A stretch of DNA of 64,000 nt from Shewanella benthica (GCA_023284085.1 JAKVHY010000016.1:56304-120303), one strand, 5' to 3'; shown: positions 35,616 through 45,527, numbered from the stretch's first letter. The notes: generated by a model not told the origin, from the sequence alone. Numbers and translations: made by a program.

Positions 35616-37273
35616 TCATTCCCTCCTTTAATCGAAAGCTGAGAACTCGTCTGTTCGATACCGGCAACCGTCGGCTTGTTTCCCAGCACTGGTAATATTT
35701 GAGGCTCATCTAACACATCTCCCCAATCGGTTCTCTGCCTCATCAGCTCTCTATTGCTATCGCTGATAAAAGCCTTGCCATTATTTATCTGCCAGCCACC
35801 GCCCAAGGACTTATAGAGCGCCACGACTTGATTGGCCACATTACCCTTGATCTGGGCATAACTGTCTTCGCTGCGGGTCATCTTCTCTACCGAGTTAAGC
35901 AGTCGCTCGAAGCCTATCTGACCATTCTCATACTGGGTCATGGAGATATTAAACGCCCGAACCGAGGCATTAACCGAACTCATTCTCAGCGCCTTCTGCT
36001 CCCGATACAGGGAGTAAGATTCCAGAGCGCCACTCACCTCTTGTACTGCCAGCAACACCTTCTTGTTGTAGTTGGTGAGCGCCTCTTGCAAGCGGGCATC
36101 CTCCAGGCGGACATTGTTCTTAATCCGGCCATATTGGAAAATATTCCAGGAAAATGAGGGGCCGGCGGAGAGTGTCAGCGAGTCGCTAAAACTGAAACTG
36201 CTGCCACTGGGGGTGTTGCTGTTGATCCCTATTGAGCCGAACAGGGAAAAGCTGGGATAGAGGGCCGCCTCGGCCGAGCCGACCTTGGCACTCTGGGCAT
36301 GGGCCAGTAACTCGGCGACCTGAAGATCCGGGCGTCTCATCACCAGAGAAGCATCAATACTGGCATCGAGCATGGGCGGAGTCGGCACGATAGATTCGGT
36401 ATTATCATCTGTCATGGTGCGTTTGGTATCTGCCCTGCCATACTCGATATTGTAGGCATCGACCTTAGCTTTGAGCTGCTCCGATTCCAACATGGGCACT
36501 ATCTCACCAGGCATTACACCGAGTAACACGGCGAGGGCGTTTCTCGCCTGCATCATACCCAACTTAAGTGAAGGCAGTGCCGCCTTAGTGGTGTAAAGCT
36601 GACTCTTGGCCTGCTGCACATCGAGTTCGGTGACATTGCCCGAGTCATACTGCACCTGAGTGATGTGTACCACTCGCTGCTGGATCTGAATATTTCGCCT
36701 GGAGAGCAACACTCTCTCCTGAAAGGTCCTGAAGTTAATGTAATTACGTGCCACTTCCGATGTGATGGTCACGGCAATATCATTGTATGAGGCGATGCTG
36801 GCATAGAGCGCCGCTTCCGAGGCCTCGACACCCCGAGCATATTTTCCCCAGATGTCCATCTCCCAGCCGGCATCGAATGACAGAGCCGCGCTATTGAACG
36901 AGCTCTCGTTGCGATACACTTTCGCCAAGCTACCCGATGCCACCTGCACCTGTGGATAGCCGAGTGAATCACTGATCCCCAAGATCATTCTCGCCTGCAA
37001 GATACGTAGGCCCGCGGCCTCGATATCCAGATTTTGAGTATTGGCTCGCTCCACCAGAAGATTTAGGGTCGGATCATTAAACTGTTTCCACCACTGAGCA
37101 GATGCTTGCATTGTCTGCTCAAGCTCACTCTCAGAATCAGAGGCAGAATTTTTCCAGCTGTCGGGCAAGTTCTTCGCCTCAAGAGTCTGAAAGTCCGGTC
37201 CCAGAGTGGTACACGCCGAGAGCCCAAGCAATGGCATCATCACCAGACAGGTTTTGACGTACTTATTTAACAT
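35612..37273 (-). CDS. Outer-membrane efflux lipoprotein, NodT/OprM type
   Basis: A 553-residue TolC-like channel protein. The signal peptide has lipobox LSAC (Cys21), then TTLGPDF and two tandem outer-membrane-efflux repeats of coiled-coil and beta segments (VERANTQNLDIEAAGLRILQARMILG; ARNYINFRTFQERVLLSRRNIQ; VMRRPDLQVAELLAHAQSAKVGSAEAALYPSFSLFGSIG). I chose the ATG at 37273 because AGGAGAG lies just upstream and the lipoprotein signal follows; the longer frame to 37363 would run into the pump gene. It forms the outer-membrane exit of the pump. Confidence 0.92.
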   Translation of the reverse strand: MLNKYVKTCLVMMPLLGLSACTTLGPDFQTLEAKNLPDSWKNSASDSESELEQTMQASAQWWKQFNDPTLNLLVERANTQNLDIEAAGLRILQARMILGISDSLGYPQVQVASGSLAKVYRNESSFNSAALSFDAGWEMDIWGKYARGVEASEAALYASIASYNDIAVTITSEVARNYINFRTFQERVLLSRRNIQIQQRVVHITQVQYDSGNVTELDVQQAKSQLYTTKAALPSLKLGMMQARNALAVLLGVMPGEIVPMLESEQLKAKVDAYNIEYGRADTKRTMTDDNTESIVPTPPMLDASIDASLVMRRPDLQVAELLAHAQSAKVGSAEAALYPSFSLFGSIGINSNTPSGSSFSFSDSLTLSAGPSFSWNIFQYGRIKNNVRLEDARLQEALTNYNKKVLLAVQEVSGALESYSLYREQKALRMSSVNASVRAFNISMTQYENGQIGFERLLNSVEKMTRSEDSYAQIKGNVANQVVALYKSLGGGWQINNGKAFISDSNRELMRQRTDWGDVLDEPQILPVLGNKPTVAGIEQTSSQLSIKGGNE

Positions 37274-37283
37274 TGCCACTCTC

Positions 37284-39554
37284 CTAAAATCGCTTCTGTC
37301 GTAAATTGTTCCAACTGATATCCTCGTACGTACGTTGACACTGACTGATGGCATCGAACACATTCTTCTTCAAATTGAGGAAGATATAGAAACCTGAGAT
37401 GTCCGTCGCCGAATACAGCGACAGATCGAGACCATTGAGATAATCTTCCAACTGCAACTCTGTGGCTTCATAATCCAACTCATAGCCCAAAAACACCTTG
37501 GCTGATGCCTCCTGCTTATATCCACCCGCCAGAGACTTGGTCATGGGCAGCAGCACCTTATCCTTGAAGGAATGCCGCCCCTGTAACACCAGTTCATTGG
37601 TTGCAAACTTACTTTGGGAAGAGACAAAGATATTCAGATGATTGTTGAGCATTTCACAGGCAGCACAGAAGGCCGCGAGAGCTTGTGGCGTCGTTTGCTG
37701 AAACTGCTTATTATTAATTTTTGCCGACCATAGGGTTAACTTCTTCACAGTGACGTTCATGGTCATCTGGTGCCAATCAGTCTTGAGCCGCTGTAAGCCG
37801 TTAGGTTTAAGCGTTTGATGGCAAAGAATTACCCCGGCGGCATGCCTGAAGAAACGTTCCCTCATCACCAGAAACAGATGCTCCGGGCGCGATGAGAAGG
37901 GAAAATAATAGGATAAGATGATCATCAAGACCACCAGATAAAACATCATCATGACACTGAGGAGCACGGCAAAGTTATAATGCATGGTGTTATCTATTCC
38001 CAGCACAAACAGACCCATAAGGAAAAATATGGTGACTGGCCCCTTAAACAGATAGAAGGCGACGAAGGTATAGATGAAGATAAAGACCCCAAGCTCGGCA
38101 CCTAAAGTCAGCCCGGGCAGAACGAACACATAGGCAGGCACAGCAAACAGGAAGCCGAAGGTGAACAGCACCAGCAACATCACTGGGTGCACAGGCAAGA
38201 AAGATAACAGCGACATGTAGATCACCGAGAAGACCACGAAGGTGTAGCCCCCCGGAGGATTGAAGTAGATCCAGATGAGTCCCGCGACCCAATAGGTAAC
38301 GAATACTTTTATTGCCGTCTTGGCATTCTCCGCATCCCACCAGATAAACTGAGAGAGGGCCTTAGGAAAGTGCTCGCTGAAATCCACCTTGCCGGTCACT
38401 GAGTCTATGCAGCTGATGGTCGCCGTCAACCGCGACAACTTTTCATGGAGCTGATTGAGCAAGTAGGCAAAGGTCAGCACCTTGCCCCTGCCAAGATGAG
38501 TGCAGGTTTGTAACGCCTCTTCATCCAAGGTCACCCTGTACTCTATGGCTTCACATGTGCGCTCTTTATCATCCCAAGCCTGCTGTGACTCGATAAAAAG
38601 GGCCGCTAGCTTTTGGACGGTTTGAGCGTAATCTGTGATAAAGCGATCTAACTTTAACTCTGTGCCCTCTTTCACACCGTGAGAGCCTGACTCGGCGACA
38701 AAAATTAGCAACTCAGAGATCTGCTTATAATAGAGCAGGGCCAGGTCCCACTCCTTCTTATAGGCCGAGACATCGCTGCACTCGGCGCTGATTGAAGTGT
38801 ACCTCTGCTCCAAGGCCCCTTGCGCTGCGAAGAGCCGCTTCACCAGAGATGACACATCTGTTTGCTCTGCCGACTCTTCGGGGTTGTCCTGGGACATTGA
38901 CTCGGCGGGTTCGGCTTGGTCCTGCGTCTCTTTAGGATGGGTCAGAAGATGAAAAAGCTGCCCCTGTATTCGATTCAGATCATGGGCTAATGCCCTGAGG
39001 TTTTGCTCTGTCTTGACCGGAAACAGGAATACACTGACCAAGGTGAACACCACCACGCCGAATGCCGTCATGAAGGCCCGGTCAACACCATAGATGAAGG
39101 CACCGTTGGCATCGCCGCCGTTGGACATCATCAACACCATCACCCCGGTGAGCATAAACACGCTGGGGTCTTTCTTATAGGCATTGCGGAAATAGAAGAT
39201 GACCGAGACCACCACAGATACCACGAACATGTAGAGGATGCGCTCTTGAGCGAAGAGTCCTACCAGCATTAGGCCAATAACGGCACCAATCAAGGTACCA
39301 ATCACCCTATAGGTTCCCAGGGCGAGAGACTCGCGGCGACTGCCGGTAGAAGCGATCAACATCACAGTGGTGGCGGCCGTCGACGCCTGAGGCCAACCCA
39401 TAGCCATGGGAATGAGGTAAGCCAGAGTCAGACTCAAGGCGACTCTAGAGGCAAACTTGAACTTCTCGCTCAGGCAGAAGGGCCATAGCCAAGAACTAAC
39501 GTTCAGCCAGGACCCACTGGATTGCTCAATTTGACTTGAGTCCTTATCTTGCAT
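37284..39554 (-). CDS. FUSC-family inner-membrane efflux pump
   Basis: A 756-residue transporter with the FUSC layout. The N-terminal helical bundle (about 25-180: FASRVALSLTLAYLIPMAMGWPQASTAATTVMLIASTGSRRESLALGTYRVIGTLIGAVIG) is followed by a cytosolic domain (about 190-410), a second helical bundle (about 415-560: IKVFVTYWVAGLIWIYFNPPGG) and a C-terminal cytosolic domain. AaeB, the closest characterised relative, exports aromatic carboxylic acids such as p-hydroxybenzoate. It heads the operon; AAGGA precedes its ATG and a perfect palindrome lies 98 bases upstream. Confidence 0.9.
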   Translation of the reverse strand: MQDKDSSQIEQSSGSWLNVSSWLWPFCLSEKFKFASRVALSLTLAYLIPMAMGWPQASTAATTVMLIASTGSRRESLALGTYRVIGTLIGAVIGLMLVGLFAQERILYMFVVSVVVSVIFYFRNAYKKDPSVFMLTGVMVLMMSNGGDANGAFIYGVDRAFMTAFGVVVFTLVSVFLFPVKTEQNLRALAHDLNRIQGQLFHLLTHPKETQDQAEPAESMSQDNPEESAEQTDVSSLVKRLFAAQGALEQRYTSISAECSDVSAYKKEWDLALLYYKQISELLIFVAESGSHGVKEGTELKLDRFITDYAQTVQKLAALFIESQQAWDDKERTCEAIEYRVTLDEEALQTCTHLGRGKVLTFAYLLNQLHEKLSRLTATISCIDSVTGKVDFSEHFPKALSQFIWWDAENAKTAIKVFVTYWVAGLIWIYFNPPGGYTFVVFSVIYMSLLSFLPVHPVMLLVLFTFGFLFAVPAYVFVLPGLTLGAELGVFIFIYTFVAFYLFKGPVTIFFLMGLFVLGIDNTMHYNFAVLLSVMMMFYLVVLMIILSYYFPFSSRPEHLFLVMRERFFRHAAGVILCHQTLKPNGLQRLKTDWHQMTMNVTVKKLTLWSAKINNKQFQQTTPQALAAFCAACEMLNNHLNIFVSSQSKFATNELVLQGRHSFKDKVLLPMTKSLAGGYKQEASAKVFLGYELDYEATELQLEDYLNGLDLSLYSATDISGFYIFLNLKKNVFDAISQCQRTYEDISWNNLRQKRF

Positions 39555-40056
39555 TAAATATCCTTATAAGAGTCTCATGGAACTTAAAAAAGTACATGAA
39601 TCGACTAATGCTTTTATAGCGACACATGGCGCTAGTCTAGTATTGAAATGTTAATGCAGTGCTGCATTATTAGATGACATCATTTCCCTGATACATGTGA
39701 TAGCGTCCATCGTGAACAGGTTCCTGTTCAGTGCGACTATTTTATCACCAAATTAGCGCTTTACCGATAGGCTTTCATCCTTAGCCTATAAAAAATGTGA
39801 CCCATTTAAGAGTTAAAATCCATAATCTGGGCGAAAATCACACAATAGATGTGCGTTAACAGCTATTACCCGCTAAGTTGCCATCAATATGGGCCCAGAA
39901 CACTGATACTCAAACTAACTCATTTCATCTTCCACTCAATACTTCACTACTTTTCATAGACATAGAAACAACAAAGGGATAACCCAAGACTTAGGGTCTC
40001 CTGAATATGTTACATAAACGTACAAGGCCCGCTCAGTCTAAAAACCGCTAATAACG
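39555..40056. other. Intergenic region upstream of the efflux operon
   Basis: No gene found. It holds the operon promoter region, including the palindrome at 39652-39669, and the downstream end of the D15-like gene. The 39770-40020 part is AT-rich and shows no recognisable feature. Confidence 0.5.
39652..39669. promoter_or_regulatory. Perfect 18-bp palindrome upstream of the FUSC operon
   Basis: TAATGCAG-TG-CTGCATTA, with both 8-bp arms exact, 98 bases before the pump start codon. This is a probable operator for the dimeric regulator that controls the operon. No regulator gene is adjacent. Confidence 0.55.
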
Positions 40057-41409
40057 TTAGAAAGGATGATCCACCATCACCCAAGTGTTGCTACCCTCAT
40101 CTGAAACCGCAATATCAGTCCTCACGACCAGGCCCGCAGCGAGAAAACGTAAAGAAAAGCCGGCGTCATATTTAAGGTCTGTTAACAGCTCACTGGCAGT
40201 ATATTGCGCCCCCACTCTTCCGGCCTCGACAAAACCCACCAATTGAAACCAATCAATCTTGAGAAACTTGAGCCAATTCACATCTTCGATGGGGTTATAT
40301 TTAAGGGTATATCGATACTCTGCAGAACCGTAGATGGCCGCCTTATCGTGGAAACGATTCTGGTCGAAACCACGCATGCGATAGAAGCCGCCTAAGGTGG
40401 CCGCCTCATTATAGGGAGCATTATTCACCACTTTCTGACCACCTAGACCGTCATACTCCACTTCCCAGGAGGGTGAGTATCCGCTCCAGAAATTTAACGC
40501 CAGAATTCTCTGATGAGCATAATCTGACTCGCCGAAGGAGAAATACTTGCTCATGTCTAAGTTTAAAAATGTCCACTGATTGTCAGAATCGAGCCAGGCA
40601 GCATCGTGGGAAATAGAGAAATATTGGCTACTGCCTCTGGAGGGATTAATAGAGAAATCGGTATTGTCATGCAAGATCCCCAGCTCTATAGCGTGGATGG
40701 TGCCATCGGACTCCCCCTCTTCGAATTCGAAACTCTGGTAACGATTAAACTGGCGCAATACCACTACAGTCGCCCCATGTTCCAGGGGATTCCAATCTCC
40801 TCCCCCACTGGGCTCAGAAATTAACAGACCATCTTTAAGCTGGTACTTCACCGAGCCTTTATCGGCTGTAGCTCCTATGGGGAGAGCATACTCAAGTTTG
40901 ATATCGAACCAATTCGACGAGCCATCGGCTTCGAGAAACTGAGAGTTGTCCGAGTCATTACTCCCGGGAAGAGGCATATTCGCGGGAATAAAATCTTGAG
41001 TCCCACCGGCATAGGCGCGCTGTTTAGGATAGTAGCCCATCATGCCGTAGACACTTAAATAGAAACGCTCTGTATTTGGCAGCAGGAAGTTCCAGACACC
41101 GCCGCCGGCCGCCTTGCTGACGTCACCGCCAAATATTGTCCCGCCTATGGTCATTTGATCTTGATAGTAACCATTGAGCATGCCACCGACACCGATATTC
41201 AGCCCCAAGGACTCTGAACTGAAGAGATAAGGTAAGACTAAGCTCTCCTGCACTCGGTTGGCCGATTCGGTGCGATTAACCGATGTTTTCACATTGGCCG
41301 CGGGGGCGGCTAAAATGGAAGCACTGAATAGCAGGCCGCAGAAGGCCACAACAGAAAATGAGACACTGTAAGATAAAAAGGGGATTTGCTTCATAGGAGT
41401 CGGTTCCAT
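40057..41409 (-). CDS. BamA/D15-like outer-membrane beta-barrel protein
   Basis: A 450-residue exported protein with a signal peptide (ending SILAAPAA) and a barrel that covers most of the chain; there are no POTRA domains. The GGFYRMRGFDQNRFHDKAAIYGSAEYRYTL segment (about 340-370) matches the Omp85/surface-antigen barrel, including the RGF motif of loop 6. The chain ends in Phe (MVDHPF). Omp85 members insert or move proteins across the outer membrane; POTRA-less forms may do lipid or unknown work. ATGs at 41409 and 41394 are both possible starts. Confidence 0.75.
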   Translation of the reverse strand: MEPTPMKQIPFLSYSVSFSVVAFCGLLFSASILAAPAANVKTSVNRTESANRVQESLVLPYLFSSESLGLNIGVGGMLNGYYQDQMTIGGTIFGGDVSKAAGGGVWNFLLPNTERFYLSVYGMMGYYPKQRAYAGGTQDFIPANMPLPGSNDSDNSQFLEADGSSNWFDIKLEYALPIGATADKGSVKYQLKDGLLISEPSGGGDWNPLEHGATVVVLRQFNRYQSFEFEEGESDGTIHAIELGILHDNTDFSINPSRGSSQYFSISHDAAWLDSDNQWTFLNLDMSKYFSFGESDYAHQRILALNFWSGYSPSWEVEYDGLGGQKVVNNAPYNEAATLGGFYRMRGFDQNRFHDKAAIYGSAEYRYTLKYNPIEDVNWLKFLKIDWFQLVGFVEAGRVGAQYTASELLTDLKYDAGFSLRFLAAGLVVRTDIAVSDEGSNTWVMVDHPF

Positions 41410-41477
41410 TAGCCTATAAAACTGAACACTTTTAGGCCATTAGTAAAAACATCTCAAGCATGTTATCAAAATGGCAA

Positions 41478-41905
41478 CAAAACCGCAGCATTAACTCATT
41501 CTCTGATAGCAAGAGTGATCATCACGGGGGCATGATCGGTACTCTGGCTGTCATGCTCGAAGCTGGGGTTAATCAAATGGCGGTCATAGGTTTCGTAGCG
41601 ACCGACCTCAGCCAGACTCAAATCATTTTTGGCATCAAACTCACTCGAGAGCAAGATGTAATCCAGTACCGAGCCTTTAGCAAAATAATAACGAAACCGC
41701 AGCACCTGCTCACTCTCTGATAGCAAGAGTGATCATCACGGGGGCATGATCGGTACTCTGGCTGTCATGCTCGAAGCTGGGGTTAATCAAATGGCGGTCA
41801 TAGGTTTCGTAGCGACCGACCTCAGCCAGACTCAAATCATTTTTGGCATCAAACTCACTCGAAAGCAAGATGTAATCCAGCACCGAGCCTTTAGCAAAAT
41901 AATAA
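41478..41905. repeat. 214-bp tandem duplication covering the 3' end of the endonuclease/exonuclease/phosphatase gene
   Basis: Bases 41478-41691 and 41692-41905 are nearly identical (a few substitutions, for example G/A at 41649 versus 41863, plus differences at the junction). The second copy is the genuine 3' end of the gene at 41710; the first copy lies beyond its stop and encodes a detached repeat of the last 63 or so residues with the same stop. Confidence 0.93.
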
Positions 41906-42807
41906 TGCGTCGCAGGCCTGCCCTGTTCCGATAAACTATATTGACTCGCTTGGTATAGATCATAGGAATCTTGTAAACGATAAAATCCTAACTGATGGGC
42001 TATATCCCCCATGGCCCCCTGGCTCATATCGGCTTGGGGTTTGATGCGGGTATCGACTGAGGTTAGTGCTGCAAGCACGCCATCGCTCAAAATATCATTA
42101 AAATCCCCCATCAATATCATAGGATTTTGTGTCTGACTTCGACGTTCAACCATAGCATATCGAAGCAGCGCGGCTTCGCTGCCTCGCTGAACACTCGAGC
42201 CCCAACGCCCCAGCGCCTCTATGGCAAGTAATTGGCCGGTATTGAGCTCCGCATCTGCAGGACTTTTTCTAAAAGAGCTTGTAGCGGAATTAGCCTTGAT
42301 ATCCTGTGCATCGAACAGGGCGCGCTTAGACTTAAAGTGCACCACATAACAATCACACAAGCCAAGTTTTGGCAAGTCAACCGTAGCCCTAAGCGGTTTG
42401 CGACTAAATTCAAACTCACTCACTAGCCCCATCTGCGCCGCCCACTCTTTATCGGCGCTAACCGAAACCGCTTCCTTGATCGGATAACGAGAAGCCAATG
42501 CAACGACTGGCTTGCTATAAATAAAATCGTCCATGACCTGAGGTGAGTCCAGCACACTAAAGTAGTCCAGGCCACAAGCTTTAGTGAGGGTCTCCAGTTC
42601 ATCAGGACTAAACACCTCCTGGAAAGCTATCACATCAGGCTGGTGCTCATTAAGGTACTTAGCAATCCAGTTTAGCTTCTTCTGCCACTGTTCCTGAGTG
42701 TAAATATTGTCAAATTCATAGAAGGCATCGGGAGGCGCAATAAAATTAAACAGATTAAAGCTGGCTATCTTTAATTGATAATGGCTATCGGAAGAAGTTG
42801 ATAACAA
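41710..42807 (-). CDS. Endonuclease/exonuclease/phosphatase-family protein
   Basis: A 365-residue EEP-fold metal-dependent phosphoesterase. Motifs are IASFNLFNF, FQEVFSP (Glu), the central MILMGDFNDI (Asp/Asn), a LDYILLS segment and the C-terminal STDHAPVMI (Asp/His). The family cleaves phosphodiesters in DNA, RNA, lipids or small molecules; the substrate is unknown here. No signal peptide is seen. It starts at a TTG (42805-42807) with a weak AGG upstream. Its 3' end is duplicated downstream. A long insert (FDAQDIKANSATSSFRKSPADAELNTGQLLA) precedes the central motif. Confidence 0.85.
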   Translation of the reverse strand: MLSTSSDSHYQLKIASFNLFNFIAPPDAFYEFDNIYTQEQWQKKLNWIAKYLNEHQPDVIAFQEVFSPDELETLTKACGLDYFSVLDSPQVMDDFIYSKPVVALASRYPIKEAVSVSADKEWAAQMGLVSEFEFSRKPLRATVDLPKLGLCDCYVVHFKSKRALFDAQDIKANSATSSFRKSPADAELNTGQLLAIEALGRWGSSVQRGSEAALLRYAMVERRSQTQNPMILMGDFNDILSDGVLAALTSVDTRIKPQADMSQGAMGDIAHQLGFYRLQDSYDLYQASQYSLSEQGRPATHYYFAKGSVLDYILLSSEFDAKNDLSLAEVGRYETYDRHLINPSFEHDSQSTDHAPVMITLAIRE

Positions 42808-43053
42808 GGCTAAACCTAAAATAGCGAATTCTAGTTAGAAGGTTATACCGAAAATAACTCGAAGGATAGTTTACATCCTAGCTTAAGATAAAATGATGAC
42901 GGTACAAGATAGTCCCCGTCATAAGACCAACTGCTAGTTTAAGTCACAGCTTTACTTTTCTACACTATGGCGACGCATATTATCGAGGTAGAATCATCTG
43001 CCGATTGAATTGTTAAACTTGCTTTCTCCTTTTCCCCTCAATCGGTCAGGAGT

Positions 43054-44340
43054 ATGATGCAAACCACAGCTATCGAACGAGTTAAGTCAGCTTTTATCGC
43101 CGGGCTTTGGGCAACCTTGGTCAGTATCACTATCGGCTTCGGCTTTAAAATTTGGCTAGCCCAATGGGTAGCCAAAGAAGATCTGGCTCTGTATCACACC
43201 AGCATAGATATCATCTCACTGTCGCTGATATTGATGACTGGCTTTCGCTCCTCCATGGTGGTGAGCTACTCGCAAACACAGAATGATAAAGATATAACCA
43301 ATATTTTTCGTTATAGCCTGATCACTATGGTATTGCTCACCTGGGGAGTTGTCTTACCTTATATCAAGCACACGTTACATATCCCAGTGGAGTACTTCCA
43401 TTTGGTCGGTATCATCTTAGGCATGGGATTCAAGGTCTACTTTACCAATCAGATAGCCATGTACCGTATGTACAATATTTCCAACAAGGTAACTTGGATG
43501 GAGCCCTTAGCCCAGATCTTAGTCTTCTTTATCTGCTTCTATCTATTAGGGCAAGCCGCCATTGCCTCGCTATTCATTTCCATGATGCTCTCCTCTCTCG
43601 CCATGGCTGGCTTCATGTTTATCAGCCGACGAAAACAGATAGCGACGACGCCTTTTGACTCGGTAAATATGGACTCTAACTTAGTCAGCTTCGTGAAAAA
43701 AAGTTTTACCGCATCCCTGGAGGCTGGGGCTAGCATCTTGATGATCTACATTACCGTGCTACTCACAGTCGCTCACTTTAGCATCGAAGAACTCGGAGAC
43801 TTTCAGGTGGTTGTTAGGCCTGTGATTACCTATCTGACCCTGCTGTTCGTTTTTCCTATCTATCGATTCGTGTTGCCTGAACTCGCTGTATGTGTAAGAA
43901 ATTCTGACATCCAGCAAATTAAACAGATAAAAAAGTGGATTTATAAACTGGCCGCCATTGTCGGATCAGGTTTCTTCATTACTATGCTTTTATTTAGCCA
44001 TGACATAGTCACTTGGGTGTTCCCGCCGGAATACGCTCAGGCTGCACCTGTGCTAATGCACTTTTCCATGTTCTTCATCTTCATGATACTAAACGCCTAT
44101 CAACTAGCTTTTATTAAAGCCCACGGCTTATTTACCCAAAGCTTGATGATCAGAATTAGCGGCATTTTTGGACTAATAGTGAGCTACTATATTTATAGCG
44201 AGGTGACTGACAATGTTGTGGCGGTGATATTAGCCCTAGGTACCGGCTACCTCTTGATGTTTATCTTATCAAGCTTGGTGGAGAGGCAGATCCACAGAAG
44301 AGCACATGGCAGTATACCTATGGAGCAGAAGATAAAATAA
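43054..44340 (+). CDS. Oligosaccharide-flippase-like multipass membrane protein
   Basis: A 428-residue integral membrane protein with about 11-12 helices and no extracytoplasmic domain, resembling MOP-superfamily flippases (SFIAGLWATLVSITIGFGFKIWLAQWVAKEDLALYHTSIDIISL at the start, FVFPIYRFVLPELAVCVR and VTWVFPPEYAQAAPVLMHFSMFFIFMILNAYQ later). It may flip a lipid-linked sugar, but no polysaccharide genes flank it. AGGAG precedes the ATG. It is convergent with the OMP gene at 44513. Confidence 0.75.
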   Translation: MMQTTAIERVKSAFIAGLWATLVSITIGFGFKIWLAQWVAKEDLALYHTSIDIISLSLILMTGFRSSMVVSYSQTQNDKDITNIFRYSLITMVLLTWGVVLPYIKHTLHIPVEYFHLVGIILGMGFKVYFTNQIAMYRMYNISNKVTWMEPLAQILVFFICFYLLGQAAIASLFISMMLSSLAMAGFMFISRRKQIATTPFDSVNMDSNLVSFVKKSFTASLEAGASILMIYITVLLTVAHFSIEELGDFQVVVRPVITYLTLLFVFPIYRFVLPELAVCVRNSDIQQIKQIKKWIYKLAAIVGSGFFITMLLFSHDIVTWVFPPEYAQAAPVLMHFSMFFIFMILNAYQLAFIKAHGLFTQSLMIRISGIFGLIVSYYIYSEVTDNVVAVILALGTGYLLMFILSSLVERQIHRRAHGSIPMEQKIK

Positions 44341-44345
44341 CGAGA

Positions 44346-44504
44346 CTAGCTTAGTGATACTTTGCTGGGAAGGGAGGAGCCTTGAGCATCTATGGTGATG
44401 CCCTCTTCATCTTTCTCGGCATAGACACAGACCCGGTTACGTCCGGCATTCTTGGCTTGGTATAGCGCCATATCTGCCTGAGCGATAAACGCCAAAATAT
44501 TCAT
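44346..44504 (-). pseudogene. C-terminal remnant of a GGDEF diguanylate cyclase
   Basis: The minus strand encodes MNILAFIAQADMALYQAKNAGRNRVCVYAEKD and a short tail, then TAG. The A-x2-ALYxAKxxGRNR block is the characteristic C-terminal end of GGDEF domains. The catalytic domain is missing, and an unrelated gene starts right beside it. Confidence 0.8.
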
Positions 44505-44512
44505 AGCTGCTA

Positions 44513-45346
44513 TTAAAAATCCCAGGGCATATCGATATAAACTCTAACCAAAGTATCTTTATCCCAAGGTAAGATCGGCAAGTAATCAGGATCATCTACA
44601 GCCACTTTTGCATAGGGGTCGAGATTGTATTCGGTATGCTCTACACTCACCACAAACACACTGTCCTCTACCCAAGTATTAGCAGCGTAATTCAGAGCGA
44701 CGCTATAACGATTCTCCAGCCATTCACTGCCATCATTCCAATGCTGAATCTTGGCCGATAGCTCGAACGATGACCCCAAGGAGAATCGAGTATCTGCTGC
44801 GAGCGTGTAAGCCCCGGTCTGATTTTGAAAATCACCTCGATCGTATCCACGCATTCTCGGCACATCATCATCAATTTCCAGAAAGTAGTATCCTGCCCCC
44901 ACCTTCACTGCGGCAAAGAAATTTTTTGTATCATACTCATAGCCAATACCAGGAAACAATTTCAGCTGTTTCTCAACTGAACTGACGGTATTTCGCCTGC
45001 TACTCGCCTCTACTTCCCATTGAAATGCACTATCAGCAGACAGGCGAATCAGCTCGCCCTTCACCCTAAAGTTCGAACTGAACCAGATAGGAATATGATC
45101 GGGATCTAGCTTGTCTTTATCATGATCGACAAAAACATCTACAGATCCGATCAATAAAATATTTGACTGCGTGAGATGAGACAGTGAAAACGTCGCCCCA
45201 ACACCTAAAGTATGTGAGTCGGCTTGTTCGACTATAATATCGTGGGCACCAAAAGCGATACGCCAATCCAGTGCCTTAGCACTAAAAGTACTCGCTAAGG
45301 AGAGACACAGAACGGTGAAAATGAGTGTGAATTTTTTCAATGCCAT
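44513..45346 (-). CDS. Probable outer-membrane beta-barrel protein, uncharacterised
   Basis: A 277-residue exported protein (signal peptide ending SAKALDW, near residue 26). Alternating polar/aromatic strands (FFAAVKVGAGYYFLEID, SVALNYAANTWVEDSVFVVSVEH) and a terminal Phe (MPWDF) suggest a small barrel. No family is recognised. Its stop lies just downstream of the GGDEF remnant, on the same strand. Confidence 0.6.
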   Translation of the reverse strand: MALKKFTLIFTVLCLSLASTFSAKALDWRIAFGAHDIIVEQADSHTLGVGATFSLSHLTQSNILLIGSVDVFVDHDKDKLDPDHIPIWFSSNFRVKGELIRLSADSAFQWEVEASSRRNTVSSVEKQLKLFPGIGYEYDTKNFFAAVKVGAGYYFLEIDDDVPRMRGYDRGDFQNQTGAYTLAADTRFSLGSSFELSAKIQHWNDGSEWLENRYSVALNYAANTWVEDSVFVVSVEHTEYNLDPYAKVAVDDPDYLPILPWDKDTLVRVYIDMPWDF

Positions 45347-45527
45347 TTTGCGATAACCTTATGATTCTTGGTGAGCGAATGCTACACCGACAGGCTTATT
45401 ACGTAATATTAACCACAAACTAAGGTTAAAGTCAGTAACTTGTTACTGACCTGAAATAATTAAGCTGATGATGAAATAGGAATCGGAGTGCAGGTACCAG
45501 AAGGAAGCTTGGAATAGAGGGCATCAA

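Noticed and set aside
41496..41726. Minus-strand ORF of 76 codons after the EEP gene
   Set aside because: It is the duplicated 3' end of that gene with no start signal, reported as a repeat.
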